This document shows positions 1-9,233 of a stretch of 64,000 nucleotides of DNA, in pieces (position 1 is the stretch's first letter; the number at the start of each line of letters is the position of its first letter). Where the stretch lies: contig AP024889.1 of NCBI GenBank assembly GCA_024347015.1, positions 806,001 through 870,000 on the forward strand, in the 5' to 3' direction. The notes under the pieces were generated by a model. The model was not told the DNA's origin. It saw only the letters and a program-made list of their open reading frames with translations, and ran no database searches. The DNA comes from Vibrio pectenicida. Its GTDB lineage: Bacteria; Pseudomonadota; Gammaproteobacteria; Enterobacterales; Vibrionaceae. The position numbers and the translations under genes were made by a program.

Positions 1-1
1 G

Positions 2-112
2 TTTGATCAAGAGTCTGGGCAAGGAATTGCTGTTCAAATTGATGTAGAAGATGCTGTTGGTGTTGCTCACCAAGTAGAGAAATTAACTGAAGTTGTAGGG
101 AATGAGTTATGA
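2..112 (+). CDS. C-terminal end of an unidentified protein (5' end outside window)
   Basis: The frame starting at base 2 stays open for 36 codons and stops with TGA at 110-112. Its tail is acidic and valine-rich and ends in VGNEL. The stop overlaps the ATG of the CBS-domain gene (ATGA at 109-112), so the two are probably translationally coupled in one operon. I do not recognise the family from this fragment. Confidence 0.6.
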   Translation, partial: FDQESGQGIAVQIDVEDAVGVAHQVEKLTEVVGNEL

Positions 113-513
113 GTAGTGATCAGAAAGTACGAGTACGTGATGTGATGGTCGGTAATTACGTTGTGATTGACGGTCTAACTACCGTAAGGGAGGGGATACA
201 GCTTGCGAGAAAACATCAAGCTAAGGCCTTAGTTGTCAACAAACGCAATGATGATGATGAATATGGACTTGTTTTGATGAATGATATCGCCAAAAAAGTT
301 CTAGCAATGAATCGTTCTCCAGATAGAGTCAATATATATGAAATTATGACTAAACCAGCATTGGCTGTAGAACCTGAAATGCATGTAAAGTATTGCGCTA
401 GACTATTCGAACGTTTTGGTATCAGTCGGGCACCTGTTATTGAAAGTGGGCAGATTATAGGCATGGTCAGCTACAACAATATCGTTATTAATGGTATGGC
501 GAGGGATGAATAA
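109..513 (+). CDS. CBS-domain protein (two CBS motifs)
   Basis: A 134-residue protein made almost entirely of two CBS motifs: residues about 8-70 (RVRDVMVGNYVVI... ending VLMNDIAKKVL) and about 75-130 (NIYEIMTKPALAV... ending IIGMVSYNNIV). Paired CBS motifs (a Bateman module) usually bind adenine nucleotides and regulate a partner. No catalytic domain is present, so it would have to act in trans. The ATGA overlap with the gene upstream suggests an operon. It converges on toxS with a 42-bp gap. The fold call is secure; the ligand and partner are unknown. Confidence 0.8.
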   Translation: MSSDQKVRVRDVMVGNYVVIDGLTTVREGIQLARKHQAKALVVNKRNDDDEYGLVLMNDIAKKVLAMNRSPDRVNIYEIMTKPALAVEPEMHVKYCARLFERFGISRAPVIESGQIIGMVSYNNIVINGMARDE

Positions 514-555
514 TTCTCCCTCGTTTGAGTTAACTGTTACAATGGAAAATATCAC

Positions 556-1071
556 CTAATTAGAAAATAGTACTGAAGAACCGTGATTTAAACTTGTCAG
601 TAATAACGTGTTTTCATTAACTATATCAATTCGACGGCTTTGCTGGGCGTCCATTTTAAAAATTTGTGTGATGAGCTTTAGTTGCTCTTCATTAAAATCT
701 TTACTCTGTGCGGAGGAGACATCTTTAAATTTTATCGGTGAAACTAAAAGGTAGTTATCGCTGACATCCCATTCACCTTCCTCGGAAATATTGATGATAT
801 TTTCACTTTTAGTGCCTTCGGCATAGAGTCGTACGGTAGCAAAACGATTATATTGACCGTTGGGTAAGTATTTTACATTAGAGTCGACGGTGACGCGGCG
901 AAGAGAGCCTACAGACTCTTCTCTTAAGCCGTCAGTAATAAGAGTAACCATCCTTGACTGCCATTCTTTTGATGTAAGCACTTGCTCCACTTTGAGATCA
1001 CTGCCCCAGTATAGCCAACCACTGAACAAGGCTGACAAAACAAGTAATCCGGCTGCAATTTTATGGTTCAT
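556..1071 (-). CDS. toxS: ToxS, periplasmic partner of ToxR
   Basis: A 171-residue protein with a single N-terminal membrane anchor (residues about 5-24, IAAGLLVLSALFSGWLYWG) followed by a periplasmic domain. It lies 10 bp downstream of toxR on the same strand, the standard toxRS arrangement of vibrios. ToxS is known to bind the periplasmic domain of ToxR, stabilise it and help it respond to bile and other envelope signals. No separate promoter is visible, so it should be co-transcribed with toxR. Confidence 0.93.
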   Translation of the reverse strand: MNHKIAAGLLVLSALFSGWLYWGSDLKVEQVLTSKEWQSRMVTLITDGLREESVGSLRRVTVDSNVKYLPNGQYNRFATVRLYAEGTKSENIINISEEGEWDVSDNYLLVSPIKFKDVSSAQSKDFNEEQLKLITQIFKMDAQQSRRIDIVNENTLLLTSLNHGSSVLFSN

Positions 1072-1081
1072 TTCATTCTTC

Positions 1082-1939
1082 CTATTGGCAAACTTTATTC
1101 AGATCTTGTTGGTTAGCAAATATGCGGACGGTAATATTTTCACCTGAGCTAGTGACGGAATGGATGTAGTTAAGTACTAATTGGTTGTTTTGGCCACCTG
1201 TAGCAATAACTTCCACCGGAATCATAGATTCATGAGCGGTATTATATCGTTTTACACATTGTTCGATTGATGAGTACCAAGGTGTTAAATCTGGGTGATT
1301 CATCGGGGTTTTTACTGGTGTATTATCATAAACAGCAATCTGGCGAAATGTTGTTTCTGCTGGGTTGGTAAACAAAATGACACTTAAAGGTAATAGCAAG
1401 GCTAGTAACAACATCACCCGTATTCCCCACTTTGGTTTAGCTGGCTCAGTTGTTCTTGATACCGGCTGAGGAATGGTCGTCTCATATGTTGAATTGGGAG
1501 ATTCTTGGGTAGAGATATCAGCCGTGCTATCTCCAGCAAAGTTGTCAATTTCTTGCGTTTCACCTTCCTGACATTGTGCGCCGCTCATCAAGGGGGTTGT
1601 TCGTTCAACATCACAGATTAATTGGTAGCCACGTTTTGGAACGGTTTTGATAAATTGTGGTGATTTAGTTGAATCTTGCAGTTGCTTTCTTAATGTCGAA
1701 ATTGCTTGAGTTAAACTTGAATCATCAACTTCAAACCCTTGCTCTCTCCACACGAAATCATGTAATTGATTACGAGATACGATTTCATTGGGCTTTTCTG
1801 CCAATAAAAGCAAAATTCTGCTTTCATTGCTTCCCAAACGAATAACTTCATTATCGCCTGAGTTGTCCACCAGAGAGTTGGTATTGGGATCAAAAGTAAA
1901 TCTACTTGAAAGATTGAACTTAGTGCCTATGTTACTCAT
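1082..1939 (-). CDS. toxR: ToxR, membrane-bound transcriptional regulator
   Basis: A 285-residue inner-membrane regulator. Residues about 10-115 form an OmpR-type winged helix (LGSNESRILLLLAEKPNEIVSRNQL; KTVPKRGYQL at the wing). A variable linker follows, then one membrane helix at about 175-193 (MLLLALLLPLSVILF) and a periplasmic domain with two cysteines, one in IEQCVKRY and C284 at the penultimate position. They match the disulfide pair known in V. cholerae ToxR. ToxR controls porin genes and virulence functions in vibrios. It is divergent from htpG across a 250-bp intergenic region and heads toxRS. Confidence 0.96.
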   Translation of the reverse strand: MSNIGTKFNLSSRFTFDPNTNSLVDNSGDNEVIRLGSNESRILLLLAEKPNEIVSRNQLHDFVWREQGFEVDDSSLTQAISTLRKQLQDSTKSPQFIKTVPKRGYQLICDVERTTPLMSGAQCQEGETQEIDNFAGDSTADISTQESPNSTYETTIPQPVSRTTEPAKPKWGIRVMLLLALLLPLSVILFTNPAETTFRQIAVYDNTPVKTPMNHPDLTPWYSSIEQCVKRYNTAHESMIPVEVIATGGQNNQLVLNYIHSVTSSGENITVRIFANQQDLNKVCQ

Positions 1940-2085
1940 TCGGTATAACCATCATTGTTAGTTAGGTTTCATCAGATGTGCGCCAAAAAACGTGTTTGAG
2001 AGAGTATTAATATTGTTTTTGATTTTTTGAGGTGCAAGGATAGACAAAATAAAATCAAAAAAACAATGTTTTTATGAATTTTGAC

Positions 2086-2113
2086 CTTGAATTTACATTT
2101 GGCACCCTCATGT
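2086..2113 (+). promoter_or_regulatory. Heat-shock (sigma-32) promoter of htpG
   Basis: CTTGAAT at 2086-2092 and CCTCATGT at 2106-2113 are separated by 13 bp. This agrees closely with the sigma-32 consensus CTTGAAA-N13-CCCCATNT. It lies 77 bp before the htpG start, in the region shared with toxR. In V. cholerae a heat-shock promoter for htpG in this divergent region has been linked to reduced toxR expression at higher temperature. Confidence 0.85.
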
Positions 2114-2189
2114 TAGTTTTCAGATTATGTCAATATCGGCCTAGTTAATAAAAATTAGCCTTGATAATTATAGATGTTACGGAGCGAAC

Positions 2190-4094
2190 ATGAGCGATAC
2201 AGCAACAAAAAACAAAGAAACTCGTGGCTTTCAGTCTGAAGTAAAACAACTGCTTCACTTAATGATTCATTCTCTTTATTCAAATAAAGAGATTTTCCTG
2301 CGTGAACTGATCTCGAATTCTTCGGATGCTTCGGATAAGTTGCGTTTTCAAGCATTATCTAGTCCTGATTTGTATCAAGGTGACGCAGATTTGGGCGTTA
2401 AACTTTCTTTTGATGAAAACTCTAATAGCCTTACTATTTCTGATAATGGTATCGGAATGAGCCGTGATGATGTCATTGAGCACCTTGGCACCATTGCAAA
2501 GTCGGGTACTGCGGAGTTTTTCTCTAACTTATCAGAAGATCAATCTAAAGATTCGCAACTGATTGGTCAGTTTGGTGTTGGCTTTTATTCAGCATTTATT
2601 GTCGCTGATGCGGTAACAGTTCGTACTCGCGCAGCAGGACAGCCTGTAGATGAGGCTGTTCAGTGGCACTCTGCTGGAGAAGGTGATTACACAATAGAAA
2701 CCATTTCGAAGGAATCTCGCGGTACTGATATCGTGCTTCACATGCGCGATGAAGGTAAAGAATTCTTAAATGAGTGGCGTTTGCGTGAAGTGATCAGCAA
2801 ATACTCAGACCATATTGGTATTCCGGTTTCTATTCAGACTGCTGAGCGTGATGAGGAAGGAAACGAGACTGGTGAGAAGAAGTGGGAGCAGATAAACAAG
2901 GCTAAGGCGCTTTGGACTCGTAATAAGTCTGATATTTCTGAAGAAGAATATCAAGAATTCTATAAACACGTTTCGCACGATTTCGCTGATCCTTTGCTAT
3001 GGAGTCACAACCGTGTTGAAGGTAAGAACGACTATACCAGTTTGCTATACATCCCAGCGAAAGCACCTTTTGACATGATGAATCGTGACCATAAATCTGG
3101 TCTTAAGCTGTATGTTCAACGCGTATTTATTATGGATGATGCAGAACAATTTATGCCGTCTTACCTACGCTTTGTACGTGGTTTGATAGATTCTAATGAT
3201 TTGCCTCTCAATGTGTCACGTGAAATTCTTCAAGACAATAAGGTTACTCAATCATTACGTAATGCTTGTACCAAACGTGTTTTGACAATGCTTGAACGTA
3301 TGGCAAAAAATGATGAAGAGAAATATCAATCATTTTGGAAAGAGTTTGGCTTGGTTCTGAAAGAAGGCCCTGCAGAAGACATGGCCAACAAAGAGAAAGT
3401 GGCAGCCTTACTGCGTTTTGCTTCAACAGAAAATGATTCTTCTGAACAAACCGTTGGCTTAGCATCCTATGTTGAGCGTATGAAAGAAGGTCAGGATAAG
3501 GTCTATTATCTAACAGCTGATAGCTACGCCGCTGCGAAAAACAGCCCTCACTTAGAACAGTTCAAGGCGAAAGGGATCGAAGTGATTTTGATGTTTGATC
3601 GCATTGATGAGTGGCTAATGAATTATCTGACAGAGTTTGATGGTAAGCAGTTCCAGTCAATTACTAAAGCTGGTCTTGATCTCAGCCAATTTGAAGATGA
3701 AGCAGAAAAAGAAAAGCAGAAAGAAGCAGAAGAAGAGTTCAAGTCTGTTGTTGATCGCACCAAAGAGTATTTAGGCGACCGTGTTAAGGAAGTTCGTACG
3801 ACTTTCAAGCTGGCGACGACTCCTGCTGTGGTTGTGACTGATGATTTCGAAATGGGCACTCAAATGGCGAAGTTGCTTGAAGCAGCAGGTCAAGCTGCTC
3901 CAGAAGTGAAATACATCTTCGAGATTAACCCAGAGCATCAGCTAGTTAAGCGTATGGCTGATGAAGTTGATGAAGAAGTGTTTGGCCGTTGGGTTGAAGT
4001 TTTGCTTGGTCAGGCGATGTTAGCCGAGCGTGGTTCAATGGAAGATCCATCACAATTTGTTGGTGCAATTAACTCGCTGCTGGTAACTCATTAA
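2190..4094 (+). CDS. htpG: HtpG, Hsp90-family chaperone
   Basis: A 634-residue cytoplasmic Hsp90, close to the usual bacterial length of about 625. The N-terminal GHKL ATPase motifs are intact: [20 protein letters not shown] (about 30-50), SDNGIGM (about 85-91) and [11 protein letters not shown] (about 125-136). The middle domain carries the conserved [11 protein letters not shown] stretch, and the C-terminal dimerisation region is complete. It acts as an ATP-driven dimer that remodels client proteins, often together with DnaK. A sigma-32 promoter lies upstream and a hairpin terminator directly follows the stop. Confidence 0.97.
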   Translation: MSDTATKNKETRGFQSEVKQLLHLMIHSLYSNKEIFLRELISNSSDASDKLRFQALSSPDLYQGDADLGVKLSFDENSNSLTISDNGIGMSRDDVIEHLGTIAKSGTAEFFSNLSEDQSKDSQLIGQFGVGFYSAFIVADAVTVRTRAAGQPVDEAVQWHSAGEGDYTIETISKESRGTDIVLHMRDEGKEFLNEWRLREVISKYSDHIGIPVSIQTAERDEEGNETGEKKWEQINKAKALWTRNKSDISEEEYQEFYKHVSHDFADPLLWSHNRVEGKNDYTSLLYIPAKAPFDMMNRDHKSGLKLYVQRVFIMDDAEQFMPSYLRFVRGLIDSNDLPLNVSREILQDNKVTQSLRNACTKRVLTMLERMAKNDEEKYQSFWKEFGLVLKEGPAEDMANKEKVAALLRFASTENDSSEQTVGLASYVERMKEGQDKVYYLTADSYAAAKNSPHLEQFKAKGIEVILMFDRIDEWLMNYLTEFDGKQFQSITKAGLDLSQFEDEAEKEKQKEAEEEFKSVVDRTKEYLGDRVKEVRTTFKLATTPAVVVTDDFEMGTQMAKLLEAAGQAAPEVKYIFEINPEHQLVKRMADEVDEEVFGRWVEVLLGQAMLAERGSMEDPSQFVGAINSLLVTH

Positions 4095-4105
4095 TCTGAA
4101 ATGCA

Positions 4106-4129
4106 AAGCTCGCCTCGGCGGGCTTTTTG
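4106..4129 (+). terminator. Rho-independent terminator of htpG
   Basis: AAGCTCGCC-TC-GGCGGGCTT forms a 9-bp stem (one T-G wobble) followed by TTTTG, 11 bp after the htpG stop. Confidence 0.85.
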
Positions 4130-4259
4130 TTCGCTGAAACCGATAGCCATCAAACAAGTACTTGCTTTGGTTAATGTGAGTAAGCAGGCAATCTGTACTT
4201 TTGAGCTAAACGGTAGTGAACGATTGTATGATAGAATACAATCTTGCAACAAAGTGAAC

Positions 4260-4286
4260 GGGCGTGTAATGTGCACGCCTGTTTTA
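4260..4286 (+). terminator. Second hairpin with T-rich tail in the htpG-adk gap
   Basis: GGGCGTG-N7-CACGCCT followed by GTTTTATT. It could be a back-up terminator or an attenuator-like element before adk. The 303-bp htpG-adk gap holds no credible gene; it contains this hairpin, the htpG terminator and the inverted repeat at 4304-4371. Confidence 0.45.
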
Positions 4287-4303
4287 TTATCAACAAAAAA
4301 CAC

Positions 4304-4371
4304 TTATACCGAAACTTATCGTAGCGCAACATCGAAGTGATGACTTGTTAGTATTGTGAGCTTCGGTATAA
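4304..4371. repeat. Inverted repeat in the adk leader
   Basis: TTATACCGAA (4304-4313) and its exact complement TTCGGTATAA (4362-4371) flank 48 bp just upstream of the adk ribosome binding site. It could fold as a long-loop stem in the adk leader RNA or be a small intergenic repeat. Function unknown. Confidence 0.5.
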
Positions 4372-4376
4372 ATTAA

Positions 4377-5042
<666 letters not shown>

Positions 5043-5079
5043 TTCTACTAACATCGTAAACTGAAAGTTTGTTATAGTG

Positions 5080-5105
5080 AAAGCGGCCAATTTGGTCGCT
5101 TTTTT
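5080..5105 (+). terminator. Rho-independent terminator of adk
   Basis: AAGCGGCCA-ATT-TGGTCGCTT stem followed by six Ts, about 40 bp after the adk stop. Confidence 0.85.
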
Positions 5106-5174
5106 GATCTTGACCTTTTGGTAGGTAAAGAGGTTTAAATCGTAAAGTCTGTTTTATTGTATCGATGAGGTTTT

Positions 5175-6128
5175 ATGAGTAATACGAAAAAACAAGGGGT
5201 GTTACTGGTGAACTTAGGAACGCCAGATGCACCGACAGCTCCGGCTATTAAACGTTTCCTCAGTCAGTTTCTGCATGATCCACGTGTGGTCGACATGACA
5301 AGATGGCTTTGGTGCCCACTTTTACACGGTATTATTCTTCCTATACGTTCACCTAAAGTTGCTAAGTTATACCAAACCGTGTGGATGGAAGAAGGTTCCC
5401 CTTTACTTGTTTATGCTAAAAAACAGGCAGAGAAACTTAAACAGCAGATCGATATACCCGTTGAGCTAGGTATGACTTATGGTAACCCAAGTCTTCAGGT
5501 GGGGCTTGAAAACCTTATTTTATCTGGTGTTGAGGAAGTGATTGTTTTGCCTCTTTACCCTCAGTATTCAGGAACAACAACCGCTGCGGTTTCTGATGGC
5601 TTAACCAAAGCGTTTAAAGGGTTACCCGTGATGCCAGCTTATCGGTTGATTCGTGATTATCATGATCACCCTACTTATATAAAAGCTTTAGCGGAAAGTG
5701 TTAAGCGTTCATGGCAAGAAAACGGTCAAGGCGATTACTTGCTTTGCTCCTATCACGGAATACCACAACGCTATGCTGATAATGGTGATATCTATCCATT
5801 GCATTGCCAGAAAACAACTGAGCTATTGAGGCTGGAATTAGGCTTAACGAAAGAGCAGGTTGGAATGACTTACCAATCTCGATTTGGTCGTGAACAATGG
5901 CTACAACCTTATACAGATAAAACATTAGCGCAATTACCCAGTCAAGGTATCAAAAAGCTTGATATTATCGCGCCTGCATTTTCGTCAGATTGTTTGGAAA
6001 CTTTGGAAGAAATCTCAGAGCAATGCTGCGAAATTTTCATCGAACATGGAGGTGAAGTGTTTAATTATATTCCATGTTTAAACGATGATGATCGTCATAT
6101 TCAGATGATGATTGATCTGATTAGCTAA
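5175..6128 (+). CDS. hemH: Ferrochelatase
   Basis: A 317-residue protein of usual bacterial length. It inserts Fe2+ into protoporphyrin IX, the last step of heme synthesis. Family landmarks are [13 protein letters not shown] near the N-terminus, [10 protein letters not shown], the catalytic-histidine motif SYHGIPQRY (about 190-198), [10 protein letters not shown] and [14 protein letters not shown] near the C-terminus. GATGAGGTTTT precedes the ATG. It follows adk, as in other vibrios, but a terminator separates them. Confidence 0.96.
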   Translation: MSNTKKQGVLLVNLGTPDAPTAPAIKRFLSQFLHDPRVVDMTRWLWCPLLHGIILPIRSPKVAKLYQTVWMEEGSPLLVYAKKQAEKLKQQIDIPVELGMTYGNPSLQVGLENLILSGVEEVIVLPLYPQYSGTTTAAVSDGLTKAFKGLPVMPAYRLIRDYHDHPTYIKALAESVKRSWQENGQGDYLLCSYHGIPQRYADNGDIYPLHCQKTTELLRLELGLTKEQVGMTYQSRFGREQWLQPYTDKTLAQLPSQGIKKLDIIAPAFSSDCLETLEEISEQCCEIFIEHGGEVFNYIPCLNDDDRHIQMMIDLIS

Positions 6129-6154
6129 ACCACTTATTTCTTGTGACATTATTA

Positions 6155-6186
6155 TGACCAAGCCACCTAAATCGGTGGCTTGGTCA
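6155..6186. terminator. Bidirectional terminator between hemH and the regulator gene
   Basis: TGACCAAGCCACC-TAAATC-GGTGGCTTGGTCA is a perfect 13-bp stem between two convergent genes. The T-tract is weak on both sides. Confidence 0.75.
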
Positions 6187-6188
6187 CA

Positions 6189-7682
6189 TTATGGGTATGG
6201 GCGGCAAAATGTTTCTACACCTTGCCATAAAATGGATTTAGGCTTTTGGATGGATTTTATATCGCTTAATGCCTCTTGCCATAAATCAAGGCAAGCCTTT
6301 TTCCTATCATGGCTTGCATAGAGATCAAAAACACGCTCTGCGGGGAGAGTTGTAGTTAGTGCTGAAGTTGCCTTTAAGTAATAGGCGAGATACATTTGCT
6401 TGTTGCCTTTTTCTCGATTTATGTTGGCTTGAAGAAGAAAAATTAGCGCATTGTCCGGAACTTCAGCCGAGTATTCTCTTTCCAGCATTCTAAGGCTCTG
6501 TTCAACATCTCCTGATCGATAAGTCACCAATGCCAATAGCATATGAAGATCCGGAGGGGTAATTGGTTCCCTTTCCTTGATTTTAGTAATCCACTTTTTA
6601 AAGTCTGTCTCAGTCTGGTTAGTAAAAAGCAGTTCTCGGGTATAAAACAGCACCTCCACATCTGTCATAGTGCGGGCTAGCAAGTCGTTTAGAGTTGTAT
6701 TCGCAATTGGAGTAATTAAATTTGATACATGGCTTGGGAGCGTATTTATAGCTTGTGGTAGCTTAAAATAGTCACTTAAGTCGGCATTTAATTGATTAAC
6801 GGTTTCGGTTAGCAGGTGTGATTTAAAGCGGTATATTTTTCGCCATGCTACTCGGCCGGAGGCTGAAAGGTGAAGAAGACTTTCTAGATTGAGATTGCCA
6901 TATTCATCTTGCCATAAATTAAAACGTAACCTGTAGTCAGAGTCGAACTCAGCATCTGAGCCGGGGAAGTGACAGTGCTCACTCAAGTTGTGCAGATAGA
7001 AGCTAGGAGAGCTCATATTTGACAGATGAATGAAGGGCGAGGAGCTATGGGCATAGAGTGTTAGTGCTTTTAGCTTTAGTACAGTATTACTAATAGCCTC
7101 ATCCTCGCAGACGATATTATCGAGTAGCAACCGTACTTGTGGCACATGAAGAGTGTTGTTTTTTGTTTCTTGGGTCAAATGAGACCAAGTATGTATAGCA
7201 AGTAGCACGGCCAAAGATGTGAACACAACACTTAAACTCTTGCCGAGATAGCGTAAGATATTTGTTTTGAGTACTGCTATTGGCTGTGCTTCTACTGTTT
7301 GACTAACTGGTTCAGCTTCATCTTTGGCGATCAGTTGAACAAAGCTTTGCGGAATATAGTAGCCACGCTTTGGGTAGGTGACGATGATTTTAGTTGAATC
7401 AGCTTGTTGGGTGTGCTGACGAAATAGATTACGTAACAGACTGATTCGGTTAGTTACTACATTTTTCGAGATATACTGACTTTCCCATACCGTCTCGATA
7501 AATTCTTCAATCGAGGTTGGGTTGTCGACATTTGATAGCAACACTTCCAATAAAGCGATATTTCTTGGTTCAAGGGGGATCTCACCCTGCAATGAGTACA
7601 GAGATTTTTCATGCGGATTGTAGATGATATCGGCAATGGCAATGTTGCAATGTTCGGCTTTAGCTTGTTCGAGTAGGTTCAT
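6189..7682 (-). CDS. ToxR/CadC-like membrane-anchored transcriptional regulator
   Basis: A 497-residue protein. Residues about 12-112 form an OmpR-type winged helix (LEPRNIALLEVLLSN, then NVVTNRISLLRNLFRQ as recognition region and VTYPKRGYYIPQSF as wing). A linker leads to one membrane helix at about 147-167 (SLSVVFTSLAVLLAIHTW), leaving some 320 residues outside the membrane. The C-terminal part is helical with repeat-like segments (LEREYSAEVPDNALIFLLQANINREKGN) that may be TPR-like. The architecture supports a one-component envelope sensor. I do not know its targets; the outer-membrane gene next to it on the same strand is a candidate. Confidence 0.75.
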   Translation of the reverse strand: MNLLEQAKAEHCNIAIADIIYNPHEKSLYSLQGEIPLEPRNIALLEVLLSNVDNPTSIEEFIETVWESQYISKNVVTNRISLLRNLFRQHTQQADSTKIIVTYPKRGYYIPQSFVQLIAKDEAEPVSQTVEAQPIAVLKTNILRYLGKSLSVVFTSLAVLLAIHTWSHLTQETKNNTLHVPQVRLLLDNIVCEDEAISNTVLKLKALTLYAHSSSPFIHLSNMSSPSFYLHNLSEHCHFPGSDAEFDSDYRLRFNLWQDEYGNLNLESLLHLSASGRVAWRKIYRFKSHLLTETVNQLNADLSDYFKLPQAINTLPSHVSNLITPIANTTLNDLLARTMTDVEVLFYTRELLFTNQTETDFKKWITKIKEREPITPPDLHMLLALVTYRSGDVEQSLRMLEREYSAEVPDNALIFLLQANINREKGNKQMYLAYYLKATSALTTTLPAERVFDLYASHDRKKACLDLWQEALSDIKSIQKPKSILWQGVETFCRPYP

Positions 7683-7820
7683 TTATCTCTATTGAGAAAT
7701 AACATTATATAACCAGTGTACCCTATTTTTGAGGTCGAATATAAGTGTTTGAAATGTTGTACCTGTCCCATAAGTGAGATTTTTGTTGGATGCGGGGCGA
7801 TATTTAGGCGGAGAAGAAAC

Positions 7821-7851
7821 AAATAATGCCGCAAGAAGCGGCATTATTTAA
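7821..7851 (-). terminator. Terminator of the outer-membrane beta-barrel gene
   Basis: AATAATGCCGC-AAGA-(A)GCGGCATTATT, an 11-bp stem lying 14 bp beyond the stop of the gene at 7865-8467; read on the minus strand it is followed by TGTTTC. Confidence 0.65.
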
Positions 7852-7864
7852 TTCACTACTCTTA

Positions 7865-8467
7865 TTAGAAAGAGTAGCTAGCGTTTAGGTACCCAATACT
7901 TGTTGAGTCGAAGTTCGCCTTTGCTGCGCCGATTTTGTGTTCGTTATCGAAGTAATGACTGTAACGATAGCCAAGCTCCATACCAAAGCGCTCGGTAAAT
8001 TTGTATCCTATACCTAGGTTTGCTCCTGCCGTAAGGCCAGTATTTGAGCTATCTTCATTGAAACCAAGTAATGGTACCTTAGCTTCGAACTCACTCTTAT
8101 AAACGCCTAGATTACCACCTGCTAGTAGGTAAAATTGTTCATTTACATTGTGGATATAGTCTGCACCAGCACCAATTTCATTACTTTTGATAGTAAATTC
8201 AGCTACTTTAATACCGGCTACTTTGTATTCAGTTGAACTTTCGCCGTTTGTTTGGATATAACCATAAGCGCGTACATTAGGATTAAAATAGTGACCAAAT
8301 TTAAGAGCAAGAAGGCCAGTATCTTTGTTGATAGCCTCATTGTTCCCGTATTCACCGGAAGTATCATATTTACCAAAACCAAGTTCTAGTGCTGCGTAAT
8401 TATCATTAGCAAGCGAAGGCATAGAAGCGGTGGCAGCGATCGCTGCAATAAGTAATGCTTTTTTCAT
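7865..8467 (-). CDS. Small outer-membrane beta-barrel protein (OmpA-like/porin family)
   Basis: A 200-residue protein with a classical signal peptide (MKKALLIAAIAATASMPSLA, cleavage after SLA). The mature part has alternating amphipathic strands (YAALELGFGKYD, AYGYIQTNGESS, GIGYKFTERFGMELGYRYSHYF) and ends in phenylalanine, the signal recognised by the BAM complex. The size fits an eight-stranded barrel. It has its own terminator and a long upstream gap. I cannot assign a specific function such as adhesion, serum resistance or a pore. Confidence 0.8.
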   Translation of the reverse strand: MKKALLIAAIAATASMPSLANDNYAALELGFGKYDTSGEYGNNEAINKDTGLLALKFGHYFNPNVRAYGYIQTNGESSTEYKVAGIKVAEFTIKSNEIGAGADYIHNVNEQFYLLAGGNLGVYKSEFEAKVPLLGFNEDSSNTGLTAGANLGIGYKFTERFGMELGYRYSHYFDNEHKIGAAKANFDSTSIGYLNASYSF

Positions 8468-8554
8468 TTGTTATACACTCAAGTTATTTGTCTTTAAGAA
8501 AAAGGAAGTTAAGTAAGGTGAGTGATCTAAGTGACTGCTCAAATACTGAACCCC

Positions 8555-8585
8555 TTTAAAAAGGAGCCGCATCTTGGTACGGCTT
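8555..8585 (-). terminator. Probable terminator of copA-copG
   Basis: Read on the minus strand, AGCCG-N10-CGGCT is followed by CCTTTTT. It lies about 190 bp beyond the copG stop. The rest of the 310-bp gap 8468-8777 holds no gene; it must also contain the promoter of the beta-barrel gene, which I could not pin down. Confidence 0.45.
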
Positions 8586-8777
8586 TCAAGAGAAAAGAAG
8601 TTAATACAAGGTGTACTGATGAAGCGAGAAATAAAATTACAATCAGTTAAATAAAGTTAAATTTTATATTTAAGGCATTGTTTTTAGAGTCAATATACAA
8701 TTACTCCCGCAGCTTGTTATAAGAGGTTTAGCTTATTTTTCAGGTGCTTTAAAATATAAAATAATCAACAGAAGGGG

Positions 8778-9224
8778 TTATTTGTTATTTTTAGGGTAGG
8801 TTTTATATTCAAGCACTTGCCCATCTTGATTAAACGCATAGACAGAATAAGCATCTTTTTGGCTGCCATTTTCCATCCCAGGAGAGCCTAGTGGCATACC
8901 AGGTACCGCTAATCCTTTCGCGCCTTTGGGCGGGTTAGTTAGGAATGTTTTAATATCTTTTGCTGGTATGTGGCCTTCAAATACGTAGCCATTAATTTCA
9001 GCGGTATGACAAGACGCTAATTGCGACGTAATACCTAACTGTTGTTTGATGCTATTCATATTATCATGCAGTTTTTCTTCCACCGTAAAGCCCTCTTGTT
9101 TCATATGTTTAGTCCAAGCGGTGCAGCAGCCACAGTAAGGCGATTTGTGATTAATAACATCGGTAGCTAAAGCTTGGTTAGAGAGAAGTAAAAGCGACGT
9201 AAGTGCGACAAATTTCATTTTCAT
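8778..9224 (-). CDS. copG: CopG-like DUF411 copper protein
   Basis: A 148-residue periplasmic protein with a signal peptide (MKMKFVALTSLLLLSNQALA). The DUF411 core is intact: a CxCC cluster in SPYCGCCTAW (about 30-37), SCHTAEINGYVFEGHIP and a methionine-rich loop (VPGMPLGSPGM). Characterised CopG proteins hold a multi-copper cluster through these Cys, His and Met residues and support copper tolerance; in V. cholerae the gene follows copA. Here it starts 9 bp after the copA stop and should be made from the CueR-type promoter. Confidence 0.88.
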   Translation of the reverse strand: MKMKFVALTSLLLLSNQALATDVINHKSPYCGCCTAWTKHMKQEGFTVEEKLHDNMNSIKQQLGITSQLASCHTAEINGYVFEGHIPAKDIKTFLTNPPKGAKGLAVPGMPLGSPGMENGSQKDAYSVYAFNQDGQVLEYKTYPKNNK

Positions 9225-9233
9225 AAAGACCTC

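Noticed and set aside
860..1147. 95-codon plus-strand ORF across toxS and its upstream edge
   Set aside because: It is antisense to toxS and the end of toxR, both clearly real genes.
4091..4340. Overlapping ORFs on both strands between htpG and adk
   Set aside because: They run across the htpG terminator and the second hairpin, lack ribosome binding sites and show no family features.
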